Of a stretch of DNA of 64,000 bases, positions 42,968 through 54,489 are shown piece after piece. Within the stretch, counting starts at the first letter, position 1. Each line of letters starts with the position of its first letter. The notes beneath the pieces were generated by a model, which saw only the letters and a program-made list of their open reading frames with translations, ran no database searches and was not told where the DNA came from. Where the stretch lies: contig OZ251223.1 in the NCBI GenBank assembly GCA_965240325.2, positions 496,001 to 560,000 of the forward strand. Reading direction: 5' to 3'. The DNA comes from Rebecca billardiae RCC1528. Its lineage: Eukaryota > Haptophyta. Both the position numbers and the translations under genes were made by a program.

Positions 42968-43860
42968 CGCGCGGGCAATCAGACTTGAGTCAGAGATCTC
43001 ACGGCGCTAGTCTCGGTTTCTTAGCCGTTATCCGGGTAGCCCGAGCGCCTACGGACTAACAGAGTCTCAGTTTCTTAGCTAGGCCCGCCCGCCGCGCAGG
43101 CGCGGGGGGCGCAGCGGGGCAGAGCCCCCCGCTGAGTCTTTAGGCCCGGCCGGCGAGGCCGAACGCCCGAAGAAAAGTTTTGGGCTATTTTGGAGCAAAT
43201 CTGGCATGATGTTGCATGGATGCGCCGCGGTGTCACACTGGCCAGGAGTCAGTCATCAGAGACAGAGAAGCCGGGACTTGGCCTGTACTCGTAGTCCGGC
43301 CGCCGGCGCCGCGTCCCACGGGTACTGCGCCTCGGCGGACCAGCCGGACCACGTCAGCCGCGACGACAGTATCTATAGTAGTTAGTCCCGCGGTTTCTTA
43401 GTGACTTAGTGTGACCATGCGTATATATATATACAGGCAATCGCGGCGGGCAATAAGAAGTCAGAGATCACACGCTTAAGAGTTAAGTCTCGGTTTCTTA
43501 GCCGTTCGGTAGCCCGAGCGCCTACGGAGGCTCCGTTTCTTAGCTAGGTCCGCCCGCCGCGCAGGCGCCGGGGGTGCAGGGGGGCAGAGCCCCCCGGCGC
43601 TGAGTCTTTACGGGCCCGGCCGGCGAGGCCGAACACATTTTGGGCCATTTTGGAGCAAATATGACATGATGTTGCATGGATGCTGCGGTGCACTGCCTGC
43701 ACTGGCCACTGGGAGTCAGCCATCAGCAGGAGAAGTCGGGACTTGGCTCACTTGGCCCGGTGTCCTCGTAGTCGGGCCGCGCGCCGCGTCCCACGGGCAC
43801 TGCGCCTCGGCGGACCACTCGTCAGCCGCGACGACGTAGTCCCGGTTTCTTACAGTACGT
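42968..43860. repeat. Two tandem copies of a 415-435-bp repeat
   Basis: Unit 1 (about 42968-43400) and unit 2 (about 43441-43860) share long blocks in the same order: CTCGGTTTCTTAGCCGTT, GTAGCCCGAGCGCCTACGGA, GCCCGCCGCGCAGGCG, GGGGCAGAGCCCCCCG, GGCCGGCGAGGCCGAAC, TTTTGGAGCAAAT, ATGATGTTGCATGGATG and GTCAGCCGCGACGAC. The word GGTTTCTTA recurs at unit edges. Overall similarity is roughly 80% by eye. Neither copy has a convincing coding frame. A GC-rich stem (GGGGGGC with GCCCCCC) lies in each. The unit could be a satellite or a decayed mobile element. Confidence 0.75.
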
Positions 43861-44706
43861 GATTGTATGCGTACATAGCGAAGTAGCGAACCAGCTAGCC
43901 AATCGCTAGTCTCAGTTTCTAGGCCTGATCCGCAGATAGCAAGCCCCCGTAGTTAGCCTTAACGTTGACGATCAGACAGCTCCTTACAGCGTACATATAT
44001 AATTATTGCCCGCGATCAGCCTCGCGGCGGTAGGGCCGGTACATAGCTAGGCTGTAGCCAGACTAGAGTGTAGGTAGGTCTACTCGCTAGACAGAGTCTC
44101 GGAGTACGGGACCGACTCGCCGGACCGACGCGGGTACTTTTGGCGTGGTCCGACGCTGCCGCCAGTGCCGCCATCAGACCAGTCGGCCTGATCTAACAGA
44201 CACACTATAGATTCCGTCGGCGTCCGCGCCGAATAATTAATAATTAATAATTACAATAAATATCTGACTCCGATGCACAACTTGCCACGGACAATGGGCT
44301 GCGGATCACTACTGATTTCCGACAGACTCGGAGGGGCGCGCTTAACTTAATCGGCATCGATGAAACCGGCCGGCGACAGCACTGCTCAAATCTGAAGTGC
44401 GGCGCCGGCGCGCCGCGCGCGGGCAGATGCCCGAGGCCGAGACGGCGACGGTCAGAGAACTCGTCTCCGATTCTCGAAGTCGAACGGACTTCCCAGGACC
44501 GTCTCCCATGCCGCCGCTCGCGCCTGCGGCCCCGGAGACCCCGGATGCCTGGCCCTCACAGGCGCAGCAGTCGAACGACCGGGCCGCCTCCGCCAGACCG
44601 AGCCAACGCTGCGATCTCGTTCACGCTCATCAACCCGCACAGATAGACGGGGCCTGGCCCGCGCGTCTGCAGCGCGAGCCCCGCGCGCACCCCACTGCAC
44701 ACACGC
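43861..44706. other. Intergenic region with a partial repeat
   Basis: A short fragment related to the preceding repeat (GCTAGTCTCAGTTTCTAG) appears near 43902-43922. An AT-rich run (AATAATTAATAATTAATAA) lies near 44231. No gene is seen. Confidence 0.4.
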
Positions 44707-45400
44707 TTAGTTCGTGATGGGGAACTCGAAGGCCACGTCCTTTCCTGTCAGCTGCTTGTACACAGTGCCGAAAGTTTCCAGCTTGTACTCGACGTTCGCG
44801 GCCTCCTTCGGGTTGAGGTAGCTGCGCACGCAGGCAGCGGGCCAGGGTGGCGGCGCGCGTGAGGGCGCGCCCGCTCGCTCTCGTGCACGCACCGGCACGG
44901 CGCGGGCCAGGCGCCGCGCGCGCGCGGTGCGCCGCGCACATTTTGAGCAGCTTCGTGCCATCCGTCTTATAGCGCATGTGCTTCCCCACAATCTCCGTCG
45001 GGTACACCAGATCCTCCAAGATCGCATCGTGCACCGCGGTGAGCGTGCGGCTGCGCGGCCGCTTCTGCGCGAGCATGCGCCCCGCCTTCGTCTCCTTGCG
45101 CTGGATACGGCGCTGCGCAATCAGCACAACGTGGCGGCCGGAGAACTTCTTCTCGAGCTCGCGCACAAGCCGCGACTGGATCTTGTGCGTCAGCTTGAGC
45201 AGGCGGAACGGCACGAAGATGACGACAGCCTTCCGGCCCTGCACGTCAACCTCCTTTGCGGCGACGATGAAGAGCTCGCGCAGCTCGGCCTTGAGGTCCG
45301 CGCTGTTCGCCTCAAGATCGCTCAGCGCCTGCGCCACCTCCAGCTCGAACGGGCTGGGCTCGGCGGCGCCCTTCTCCTTCTGGATCTTGCTTGCCGCCAT
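44707..45400 (-). CDS. RPS7: 40S ribosomal protein eS7
   Basis: Two exons: 45400-44940 and 44821-44707, with intron 44939-44822 (118 nt, AT|GTGCGC ... GCGCAG, phase 2). The 191-residue product matches the family's roughly 190-195. Signatures include [59 protein letters not shown] and [14 protein letters not shown]. The C-terminus is [13 protein letters not shown]. The protein belongs to the eukaryotic small ribosomal subunit. It is divergent from CCT2 with only 218 bp between start codons, an arrangement that suggests shared growth-related expression. Confidence 0.96.
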
Positions 45401-45618
45401 GTCACGCGCTCGCGGTGCCCTGACCTTGCCGCGTGGCAACAAGCAGCGTCGACTTGGTGAAAGTCCGGGAGCAGCCGGTCCGGAAGCGCTGTCCACGCCC
45501 GCACTGCAAGGTCGGCAGCTGGAGCCGGTGCCAACGCGCGGGCACGCTTCTCTTAACGGGCACGACCTCCATAGCCGCGAGCGCGCTGCCGAGCGTGCGC
45601 CGCGCCGTCGTCGAGTCA
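45401..45618. promoter_or_regulatory. Divergent upstream region, eS7 and CCT2
   Basis: This 218-bp interval contains the promoters of both housekeeping genes. It is GC-rich with no obvious TATA element. Confidence 0.45.
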
Positions 45619-47851
45619 CCATGATGATGGATGGGAATATGCCGGGCGGCGTGAACGTGCTCGAGCAGGGCGCCGGTCAGGCGCGGGGCGAGCACGCGCG
45701 CATGGTGCGGCCGCTTCGCCGCGCGCCACGTCCCAGGCTCTACGCACGCCGACAGCGGCGCTCGCGCGCACCCAACCGCCGCTGACGCACGCGTGCACGC
45801 GTGCGCACGCTCGCCCAACGCGCGGCGCAGTCGACAATCATCGGCGCACTCGCCATCTCCGACGTGGTCAAGTCGTCGCTCGGGCCGAAGGGCATGGTGC
45901 ACGCGCGCACCCGTCGGCGCCCGCACGCGGCTCGCCAGTTGGGGAGTCACGTGGGGCGCGTGTGGCCGGTCGCCGGTCGTGCGGCCCGAGCGCCGCGTGC
46001 GCGCGCGGTTCCGCCGCCTCGCACCCGCTCACGCCCGCTCCCGCGCCGCGCCGCGCAGGACAAGATCCTCCAGCCCGCGCCCGGGTCGCACAACCATCTC
46101 TCGGTAACCAACGACGGCGCGACGATTCTCAAGTCGATCCTCGTGGACAACCCGGCGGCGAAGGTGCTGATCGACATCTCGAAGACGCAGGACGACGAGG
46201 TCGGCGACGGCACCACCTCGGTCTGCGTGCTCGCCGGCGAGCTGCTGCGCCAGGCCGAGAAGCTGATGGAGCAGCAGCTGCACCCGCAGCTGATTGTGGC
46301 AGGCTACCGGCGCGCGGCCGACGCGGCGCGCAAGGCGCTGGAGGAGATGGCGTCGGACCACGGGGACGACAAGGCGGCGTTCCGGCACGACCTGCAGCGC
46401 ATCGCCGCGACGACGCTCTCGTCCAAGGTGCTCTCGCAGGACAAGGTGCACTTCTCCGAGATGGCCGTCGACGCGGTGCTCAAGCTGCAGGGCTCGAGCC
46501 ACGTCGAGCAGATCCAGATCATTAAAAAGGCGGGCGGCACGCTGCGCGACTCGTACCTCGACCGCGACGCGTTCCTGCTGGACAAGAAGATCGGCGGGCA
46601 GTGCCCGCACGTGGTGAAGAACGCGAAGATCCTGCTCGCCAACACGCCGATGGACACGGACAAGGTCAAGATCTACGGCACGAAGGTCAAGACCGACTCG
46701 ATGGCGAAGGTGGCGGACATCGAGGCGGCCGAGCGCGCCAAGATGAACGCCAAGGTGGACAAGATCCTCGCGCACGGGTGCAACGTCTTCATCAACCGGC
46801 AGCTGATCTACAACCTGCCCGAGCAGAAGCTCGCGGAGAACGGCGTGATGGTGATCGAGCACGCCGACTTCGAGGGCGTCGCGCAGCTCGCGCTCGTCAC
46901 CGGCGCCGACATCGTCTCGACGTTTGACACGCCGGAGGCGGTCAAGCTGGGCGAGTGCGAGAGCATTGAGGAGGTGATGATCGGCGAGGACAAGCTGATC
47001 CGCTTCGCGGGCGTGCCGAACGCGCAGGCGTGCTCGATCGTGCTGCGCGGCGCCAACCACCACATCCTCGACGAGGCGGAGCGCTCGCTCCACGACGCGC
47101 TGTGCGTCCTCTCGCAGACCGTGCGGGTACGAACGCGCGCGCGCGTCGGCACGGCGCGACTCGATGCCGCTGCGGATGCGGATGCAGCGCGCGGCGCGCG
47201 CGAGGCTCACGCCTCCCTCCTCCGCCGCCGCGTGCCCCTCGCGCGCCTCTCGCCCGCCCGCCCGCCCCCGCGCGCGCAGAACACCAAGGTGCTCCCGGGC
47301 GGCGGCGCGTGTGAGATGGAGATGGCTCAGGCCATCGACGACGCGGCCAAGGAGGTCCCGGGCAAGCAGGCGCTTGCGATGGAGGCGTTCGCGCGCGGGC
47401 TGCGCGCGCTGCCGGAGATCATCGCCACGAACGGCGGGCACGACGCGGCCGACCTCGTCGCCAAGCTGAAGGCGAAGCACCACACGGGCGGCCAGACGTT
47501 TGGGCTCGGTGCGGCGCGCGAAGCGCTCTGCGACTGCGCGCGCGTGGCGACTGCGCGCGCGCGGCGCGGCGCGCAGCGACGCCCCGCCCCGGGTGGGGGG
47601 CCACGGCTGCGGCAGCGCCGAGGTCCGATGGCGGAGTGGCGCGCGCTCACACGCCGGGCATCCCGCGGCGCGTGCGCGCGCGCGCGCGCGCAGACATGGA
47701 GAAGGGCGAAGTCGCCGACATGTACGAGCTCGGCATCATGGAGTCGTTCAAGGTGAAGCTGCACGTGCTCCTGTCCGCGGCGGAGGCGGCGGAGATGCTG
47801 CTGCGCGTCGACTCGGTTGTGCAGTGCGCGCCCAGGCAGCGCGAGGGCTGA
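45619..47851 (+). CDS. CCT2: CCT/TRiC chaperonin subunit beta
   Basis: Five exons: 45619-45702, 45831-45896, 46059-47126, 47280-47508 and 47694-47851. Introns of 128, 162, 153 and 185 nt are all GT-AG. The 534-residue product matches human CCT2 (535). The N-terminus starts at the first of three consecutive ATGs. Group II chaperonin motifs are present: [42 protein letters not shown] (ATP and catalytic Asp), and [36 protein letters not shown] and [15 protein letters not shown] identify the beta subunit. It forms one of eight positions in each ring of the cytosolic chaperonin that folds actin, tubulin and WD40 proteins using ATP. Confidence 0.95.
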
Positions 47852-48606
47852 GTGCGCGGCGTATGGCGGGGAAGTCGCCGCCAGTGGGGCTGCTGCGGAC
47901 GGCTCGGCCGACTGGGCGCACGCCCGCGTCACGCCGGGCGCGGGCTGGTCGCCGAAAGTGTGCGGCTGCTCCGCACTCACTCGTCTTAGCCTTACTGGCT
48001 GAGAGTGCCTTGTGGCTTGTTGCGCTCGGCATGCGGTCGCGTACACGTCCGACGGCGACGTCCGTGACCGTCGTTTCCGTCATCCGGCCGGCTGCGCGCT
48101 TGCCATCCGCGCTGAGCCTGGCAACTACAGCACTCATGACTCAATGTGGCCCGGGCCGACTACGCCGACAACGTCTGAGTCCGACTGGGTGAGTGGGTCC
48201 GGGGACAACCGAGGGCGCCGCTGACTCGCTGAGCCTGAGGTCGCCAGATATTCACCGGCCTGGGCGCCTGGTGGCGCCCTGGTGGCGAGCGCCGGCCACG
48301 TGTTTGCGTGCGCCCTGTGCGTTCATCAGGGCAATGGCGCCGCGCAGGCATCGACGTGCCGAGCTGGTGTTCCTCGTGTGCACCTCGCTGGCGGCCGGGA
48401 GCGCCATCAAAGTCAACTGGACTCCAAGTGCGCCGCTATGCCGTGGCGCCGCTACGGCGCCCCCACGCCCGCGCATCCCGCGCATCCCGCGCCTCGCGCA
48501 CCCGTGCGCGCGCTGACGTGCTGTCGCGCTGCTTGCGCGGCGCGGTGTTGCGTGACGGCCAGATGGCGAGGCTCCGGCCCCTTTCTCGCAGAAAGCTCGG
48601 GAAGCG
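47852..48606. other. Intergenic region, no gene recognised
   Basis: Open frames in several phases show no known domain. A coding exon cannot be excluded just upstream of 48607, but nothing supports one. Confidence 0.35.
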
Positions 48607-49173
48607 ATGGGCGCAGCGGGCCAGCCCGCTGCCGCGCCGAAGCCCGTCTCGCCAGTGCAGCTTGCCCTGGGCGAGGTGGCCTCATTCGGCGGCCTGCTGC
48701 TCGCACTCGTTGCGATCAACTTTGGCCGGCCATTCGTGCTGAACGACCTTCTTGACCTGAGCGTGCTGAACAAGATCGGCAACCGCGTGCGCGAGATCGC
48801 AGGCTCGGTGGTTGCGTCGTCTACGTCCGCCGCCGCGGCGGCTCGCGCAGCGGCAGCGCCGAAAGTGGCCAAGAGCAAAGTCGAGCAGAGCCGGGTCACT
48901 GCGAGCGGCAAGCGCGCAGCGTCTTCAGCGGACGCGGTGCGCCGTGCGCGGATGAGCAAGCTCGTCGCCAAGGCCGAGGACGACGACGACGAGGAGGAGG
49001 ATGACGAGGAGGTGGCGGCTGCGAGTTCGGAGGAGGATGCGGAGGACGAGGAGGACGAGTCCGCCTCAGATGAGGACGAGGAGGACGATGGCGATGTGGA
49101 GGAAGAGGAGGAGGAGGAGGAGGAGGAGGAGGGTGGCGAGGACGAGGGCGAGGATGATGATGAAGAAGAGTAA
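48607..49173 (+). CDS. Small protein with one membrane segment and acidic C-terminal tail
   Basis: This encodes 188 residues from the ATG at 48607. Residues about 21-40 (LALGEVASFGGLLLALVAIN) form one hydrophobic segment. A basic, Ala-rich middle follows (KVAKSKVEQSRV, GKRAASS). The last ~65 residues are almost entirely Glu and Asp with a few Ser and Ala. I do not recognise the family. Acidic tails of this kind occur in chromatin and ER-membrane proteins, where they bind basic partners or calcium, but that is only analogy. Codon use matches the neighbours and the frame is cleanly bounded, so I think it is real. Confidence 0.55.
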   Translation: MGAAGQPAAAPKPVSPVQLALGEVASFGGLLLALVAINFGRPFVLNDLLDLSVLNKIGNRVREIAGSVVASSTSAAAAARAAAAPKVAKSKVEQSRVTASGKRAASSADAVRRARMSKLVAKAEDDDDEEEDDEEVAAASSEEDAEDEEDESASDEDEEDDGDVEEEEEEEEEEEGGEDEGEDDDEEE

Positions 49174-49952
49174 CTACTATACGAACACCTACCATCACGC
49201 ATGGCCTCGCCTCGCTCGACACCCTGGGTGGAGTGCTTGGGGCTCATGACGCAGGCGGGTCGGGAGTGCTGCTCACCTACAGTGAATGGCTGCCATGCAA
49301 CCGGACCACTCGCGCCACCGCAGGCCACATCACAATCATCATCTATCACATCGCGGCTCACCCCGATCATCAACGGCTCAACGCGACGATCCTCCGCATC
49401 CGGGCCGTCACTTCGTCAGACATCAGTCGGCACTCTTCCGGGTTCTGACTCTGAGCTGAGAATGTCCGACGACCGGACCGGCGCCGACCGCCGCGGCGCC
49501 GCAGGGCCTACTCAGTGACTCAGTGGCTACTCACCGGCTGCGCGACTCAGGCACGCCAGGGGCGGCCAGGCACGGACTCCGAGTTCGCGCATGTCGGTGG
49601 ACGTGGACGCCGTGGACGGTGTCAGAGTCGGCATGAACTGAGAGCGCGTCACGGACGCTCACTACTCGGACGTCGTCACGGCCACGTGTGCGGCGCGGTG
49701 CGAGCCCGCCAGCCCGCCTCGAGTTGTTTCGGGGCTTCGTCGGTCCAGCGGGAGAAAGCGCAGCTTTTCCACTTTCCGGACGGCTGGGACGGTAAAGATT
49801 CCGCACGATGCCTGCGCGCCAGCCGCCAAGCGACACCGGTAGCGCTCCGGCTTCCGGCCGAACGGGAAGAGGTACTGCGCCGCCGCTGGGCGGGCCCCAG
49901 CTGCGGGCACAGTGCTGTTTGGCGCGCGTCGGTGCCGCTCGTGGCCGGGGCC
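49174..49952. other. Intergenic region upstream of the HAD gene
   Basis: The HAD frame is open back to 49515, but no domain appears before the ATG at 49953. No other gene is seen. Confidence 0.4.
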
Positions 49953-51103
49953 ATGGAGCCAAACTTCCGCAGCCGCTACCTGATGAAGGTGGGCATCACG
50001 CAGCGCACAGGCACGCTTGGCGGTCGCACGCCGACCGAGGGCTCTCAGACAGACGCGGACACCGGCGCTATCGACATGGACGGCGAAGAGGACACCGAGG
50101 TGACCGTGAGCGTGAACATGCACCAGCAGCCGCGGCAACGCGCGACGGACGACTTTCGTCTCGCGTACATTCAGAAGCTGTCAGCCTCCCGCGCCACCAT
50201 ACCGCACCTCAGCCGCCCGAAGGCGGCGCAGACGGTGACGATCTTCGACTGGGATGACACGCTGATGGCGACGACGCACATCGAGCTGGTGATGCAGCAC
50301 TTTGGCGGCATACCCGCGTCGACGAAGGAGCAGCTGAAGGCGCTGGAGAAGGTCTCCTGCGCGCTGCTCGAGCTCGCGTGCAAGAACGGCAAGGTCGTCA
50401 TCATCACGAACGCGACAGAAGGGTGGGTGCAGCACTCGTCGTCGCTCTGCATGCCCGCTGTGCGCGAGCTCCTCAACACGCACCCCATCGAGGTGATCAG
50501 CGCGAGGGGCACGTACGAGCAGGCGTTTCCGGGGGACTGCCACGCGTGGAAGGTGCACGCCTTCCTCCAGGTGCAGCGCACGCTCAACTTCGAGGCGGTC
50601 ACCAACCTGATCTCGATCGGTGACTCTGTGATCGAGATGGACGCCGTGCACGTGATTGGCAGGTGCGTGCCCGGCGCAGCTGCGGCGGCGGCGGCGCGCG
50701 CACGGCGCGGCGGGGCGTGTGGGCGCACCGGCCATGCGCCCTTGCTTCGCACCTCTCACGTGCCCGTCATCCCCCGCGTGCTCGCGCGCGCGCGCGCACG
50801 CGCACGTGTACGCGCGTGCACCCCGCCTGCGCGGACGCGGTGCGCAGTTGTTTTGCTCACGCACTCGTCAAGACAGTGAAGCTGTGGGAGCGGCCGACTC
50901 CGCACGAGCTCGTGAAGCAGCTGGAGGTTGTACTATCCAAGCTGCCCGAGATCTTCTCTTCTGGCACGGCTCTCAACATCTGGATGGAACGTGACCAGAA
51001 AGCTTCGCCAGCGAACGCCGAGCAGGGCGTCCCGCAGCCACCGTCCGGCACGCAGTCCGCGCCGCCGCCCACGGGCGCAGGGACTGTTGTGGCGCAGGGC
51101 TGA
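49953..51103 (+). CDS. HAD-superfamily hydrolase
   Basis: Two exons: 49953-50662 and 50848-51103, with intron 50663-50847 (185 nt, AG|GTGCGT ... GCGCAG, phase 2), giving 321 residues. The catalytic motif I is FDWDDTL at 98-104, with Asp99 the expected nucleophile and Asp101 the general acid. Motif II is VVIITNATEGW (Thr/Asn after a beta strand). Motif IV is ISIGDSVIEMDAV, supplying the metal-binding acids. The second exon (LVKTVKLWERPTPHELVKQL) adds the last strand and helix. These are the hallmarks of magnesium-dependent phosphatases. The substrate is unknown; protein-phosphatase-like HAD enzymes and small-molecule phosphatases both use this layout. The first ~90 residues are variable and the last ~30 are Pro-rich. 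Confidence 0.85.
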
Positions 51104-53240
51104 CATGTATACACATATTATCGCTGAGCACGCGTGTACATCCTCGGCGAGCTCGCTTGGCCAGGTCCTCGAGCGGCTCGCCTTCGCGGCGTCACCCAAT
51201 TCCGTGTGGCTGCCGAATTCGGTCCGCGCCGGCGGCGGCCAGGCCCGGCGGCCAGCGCCGCTCCGTAGTCTCGGTAGTCCGTCCGACTGACCGAGGCTGC
51301 GCGGTCCAGCGCCTGTCCAGCGGCGGTGACCCACGGTGGCTGCGCGAGTCAGCGACTGAGCGAGACCTGCGAGACTGCGAGTGACGCCGGCCGAGGTCAC
51401 CGTCGTCACTGCCCGTTGCTAGTTGCTGGGGCTCATTCTCGGTCAGTGTGACGGTCGGATAAGACTCAGATGACTATCACTATTGACTGCCGAGAGCCCG
51501 GGTCCGCAGGACTCATTCTATGATTTAACGACACAGGGGACTTCAGATTCAACATTTAATAAGTTTTTTTTAAAAAAGACTACGACTAGTTTAGTAGTTA
51601 CCGCCGCCCGGGCCGCCGGGCGCGGGTACACGGATAACTCACAGCAGTCATCACAGTGACGATTCACTGAGTGCTGATTATATGGGTTGGCGCTACGCGT
51701 CAACTTGGGCTGGAAACCTGTTTCTGAAACGCATGATGGTACGCCGGGCCGGTAGCCCGAGCTCGGAATTCCGACGCTGCCAACGGCGCCACAGGGGCGC
51801 AGCGGCGGGGCTGACGACGCGCGCGCGTGTGCACGTCTGACCACGGAGTGCGCGCTGCAATGACTGGCCCGTCCGCAGCACCACGCCCCGCGCTGTGAGT
51901 GAGAGTGTGGCCCGCGCCCAAGCCGGAGAACGCGGGCCGGGCGGCACTCCGCCGACCTCGCCGGCCGCCGACCAGCCCGCGGCCGCCTGCTGCAGCTCGT
52001 GGAACACGCAGTCGCGCGCTCGCGCGTGGAGGGCGGACCTGCGCGTATGCGCCCGCCGGGCTTGCCGCTTCATCCGCTGGCACCGCAGTGCAGGTCGAGC
52101 CGTCCGCCGCCCACCGAGCCGGCGCCACGCCTCGCGCTCGTGCTCGAGCTGAGGCGGCGGCGTGTCGCCCGAGCCGGCGGGGTCGCGCGCGTGCGCGTGG
52201 TGGGCAGCCTCGCGCGTGCGCCCGCCGCGCGCCCCGCGTCGCTCGCTTGGCGCCGCACGCGAGCCGCTTGTCGCGCGACCGAACGAGACGTCAATCAAGG
52301 GCGACCCTTGGAATGGCGTGGGCTCTCCGCCTGTGTCCTGCACGGGACGTCGTCGACGCGAGGCCGCGCGAGGTTGCTCCGATGCTCATAGTCCAATGCA
52401 AGATGATACCCGCGTGCCAATATCAGCGCGCCCGTTCGCTCGTGAATTGTCTAGCGAGAAAGTGACGGTTCGTGTGAATGTGAAGTGTGAACTCGCGACG
52501 ACGAACGGGCCGATGCGATTCGCGCGAATGTGAGTACGCAAAGCGCCGAACGACGAGCGGTTTTTGACCGAACGACGAGCGGCTTCTGTCCTATCGAGCG
52601 CGTAAGTGGGTACGCGAATTCCGCTTATGTGACCCGGTGGGTGGTCAGCCGGGCGTCAAAAAAAGGCCTGCGACGGGCTGGTCCCCAGCGTGAAGTCGTG
52701 CCTTTGTTCTCGTGGGTTTCCAGAATCACAGATCGATATACATTTATATCAGAATGCTGTGCGGACAGTGCATGACAGTGCAAGACTGGGGGAGGTGCGC
52801 GCCGAGTAGGCTTGATGACCGAAATCGTCTGTCGACGAGACGGCGGAGGGCCGCAGGGCGGCGTCACGCCCGTCACTCGTAATAAGGGCCGTGCCGCGCC
52901 GCCGGGACCGCGTCGCAACGCGGGTGGCATTGTCGTCAGGCCATCGTGATCCCGAGGGCGAGGTCGAAGAAGTCGGAGGTCCAAGGCCGAAGGGGCCCGC
53001 CGAGGGTCCAAGGCATTGACCAATGGGCAAGAGTCACGAGTTCACACACAGTGCAGATGGAGACATGGACTTGGGCAGCTTGGTCCGGGCCGATGTCCGG
53101 TCAGGATGCCGATGGACTGCGCGGCGCTGAGCCAGACAAAGTGCATCGGCGGCCATTGCCAGGATCTGGGAAGTTCGAGGCTGCGGTCAGTGGACACCAC
53201 GACCTTCCACATGCCTACCATGCTTGCGCTGACCAGGTGA
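51104..53240. other. Intergenic region, no gene recognised
   Basis: This 2.1-kb interval holds open frames on both strands without known domains. A poly-T/poly-A stretch lies at 51566-51577. Short repeated words (CGAACGACGAGCGG) occur twice near 52549 and 52573. A further exon of the minus-strand GAF gene could lie near 53050-53230. Confidence 0.35.
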
Positions 53241-53840
53241 TCAAGCCAAGCCGGCGGATGTGCGCGACTCGCCCGCGGCCAACTGCCGCTCAGAGGCCGA
53301 GGCCGTGCAGGCGGCCCCAGCGTGCATCTCCCAGTTGCACTGCTCGAGGTGTGCCTGCGCAGACTTGGCGATTGGGGCCATCGCCTCACCAAGCTCGCGC
53401 ATCATGGATGCAGATGGTTCTGCGGGCGCTCGCGAGATGAAGACGACCACAAAGGCAGCTGCTTGCATGTTTCCAGGGACCAGAATGGGGATGCCGAGTG
53501 CTGATTGGAAGCCGAGCTCCTCCGCGATTTGCCCGCGAAGGAACCACGAGGTGGGCGCGATGTTGGTGATATCAGAGAGGAATTCGGGCTGCCCGAGCTC
53601 CCACACCCTCCCCGGTAGACCGTACCCGGAGGCGAACTGGATCTGCATGCTCATCTCGGCAAACTTTCGCTCTGAGGCCGATTCGTCCGTGAGGACCTTT
53701 GTGGAGGTCTCGAGCAGCTCGAGCACCGCAGTGCCGTTGGGGGTCAGTCTGGGAGCCCACAGCTCGGCCAGCGCGAAGCCGTGCACGTCACACGTGCGCT
53801 GCAGCACCTGGGCGAGCGTCTCGGCGGAAGGCTGGACCAT
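53241..53840 (-). CDS. GAF-domain protein
   Basis: This encodes 199 residues from the ATG at 53840; an in-frame stop lies only about 20 codons upstream of it. Most of the protein is one GAF-like domain: CDVHGFALAELWAPRL at its start, ASGYGLPGRVWELGQPEFL in the middle, and GFQSALGIPILVPGNMQAA with FVVVFIS at its end. The order of strands and the Gly-Leu-Pro-Gly-Arg-Val-Trp loop are typical. GAF domains bind small ligands such as cyclic nucleotides or tetrapyrroles; no chromophore cysteine can be assigned here. There is no output domain in this frame. The gene may continue in a further exon downstream of 53241, so the protein could be longer. Confidence 0.7.
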   Translation of the reverse strand: MVQPSAETLAQVLQRTCDVHGFALAELWAPRLTPNGTAVLELLETSTKVLTDESASERKFAEMSMQIQFASGYGLPGRVWELGQPEFLSDITNIAPTSWFLRGQIAEELGFQSALGIPILVPGNMQAAAFVVVFISRAPAEPSASMMRELGEAMAPIAKSAQAHLEQCNWEMHAGAACTASASERQLAAGESRTSAGLA

Positions 53841-54489
53841 CTTCGTCAGCAACCAAGAGGCGGTGGGGTTGATGCACAAGGCGCCGTTTGGTTAGCCTGA
53901 TTCCACTTAGGTCGTTAGCAAGGTTTATCTAGGAGTCGTCTTATCACTGTATTCGACGAAACGGAGGTGTATCTTTGGAGATGGGTATCTCGAGATCTTG
54001 TTGATCTTGATATGATGTAAGGTGGTGGTTTCGTAGAAAAAGGCGGCGGAAATGTGTTTGGCGTTGTCCGCGGTGTGGCGGTGTCTGACTATGATACCGT
54101 ACTGAATCGAAGTTATTGTCATAACGACACTAGTCGTAACGGCCGAAGCAATCTGCACGAAAATAAATAATGTCGAAATCCGCCAAGAACGACGCAACGG
54201 CCCCCTGTCATTCCTTTGGCATCACCACTTCTGTACCCACGTCAATCAACCATGGCTGATGTCTGGGACCGTGCTCGCCGGCTGCTGTCAGGCCGGAGGC
54301 CCGCCAGCGGGGCGGTAGCGGCCCGCGACCGCCGACCTGTGATGTGACACGGTCACGGGGGCCCCGGCGGGGCCGGGCATCACGCCTAACGCGGTCCTAA
54401 CGCCCACGGCGGCGGCGCCGGCGCGGTCTGCCAAGCAGTCGGTCTGAATCACCTCGGCTCCGTCCGGATTGGCCGGAATGAGCCGAGGC
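53841..54489. other. Intergenic, AT-richer region
   Basis: The section 53900-54180 is notably AT-rich. No gene is recognised. Confidence 0.4.
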
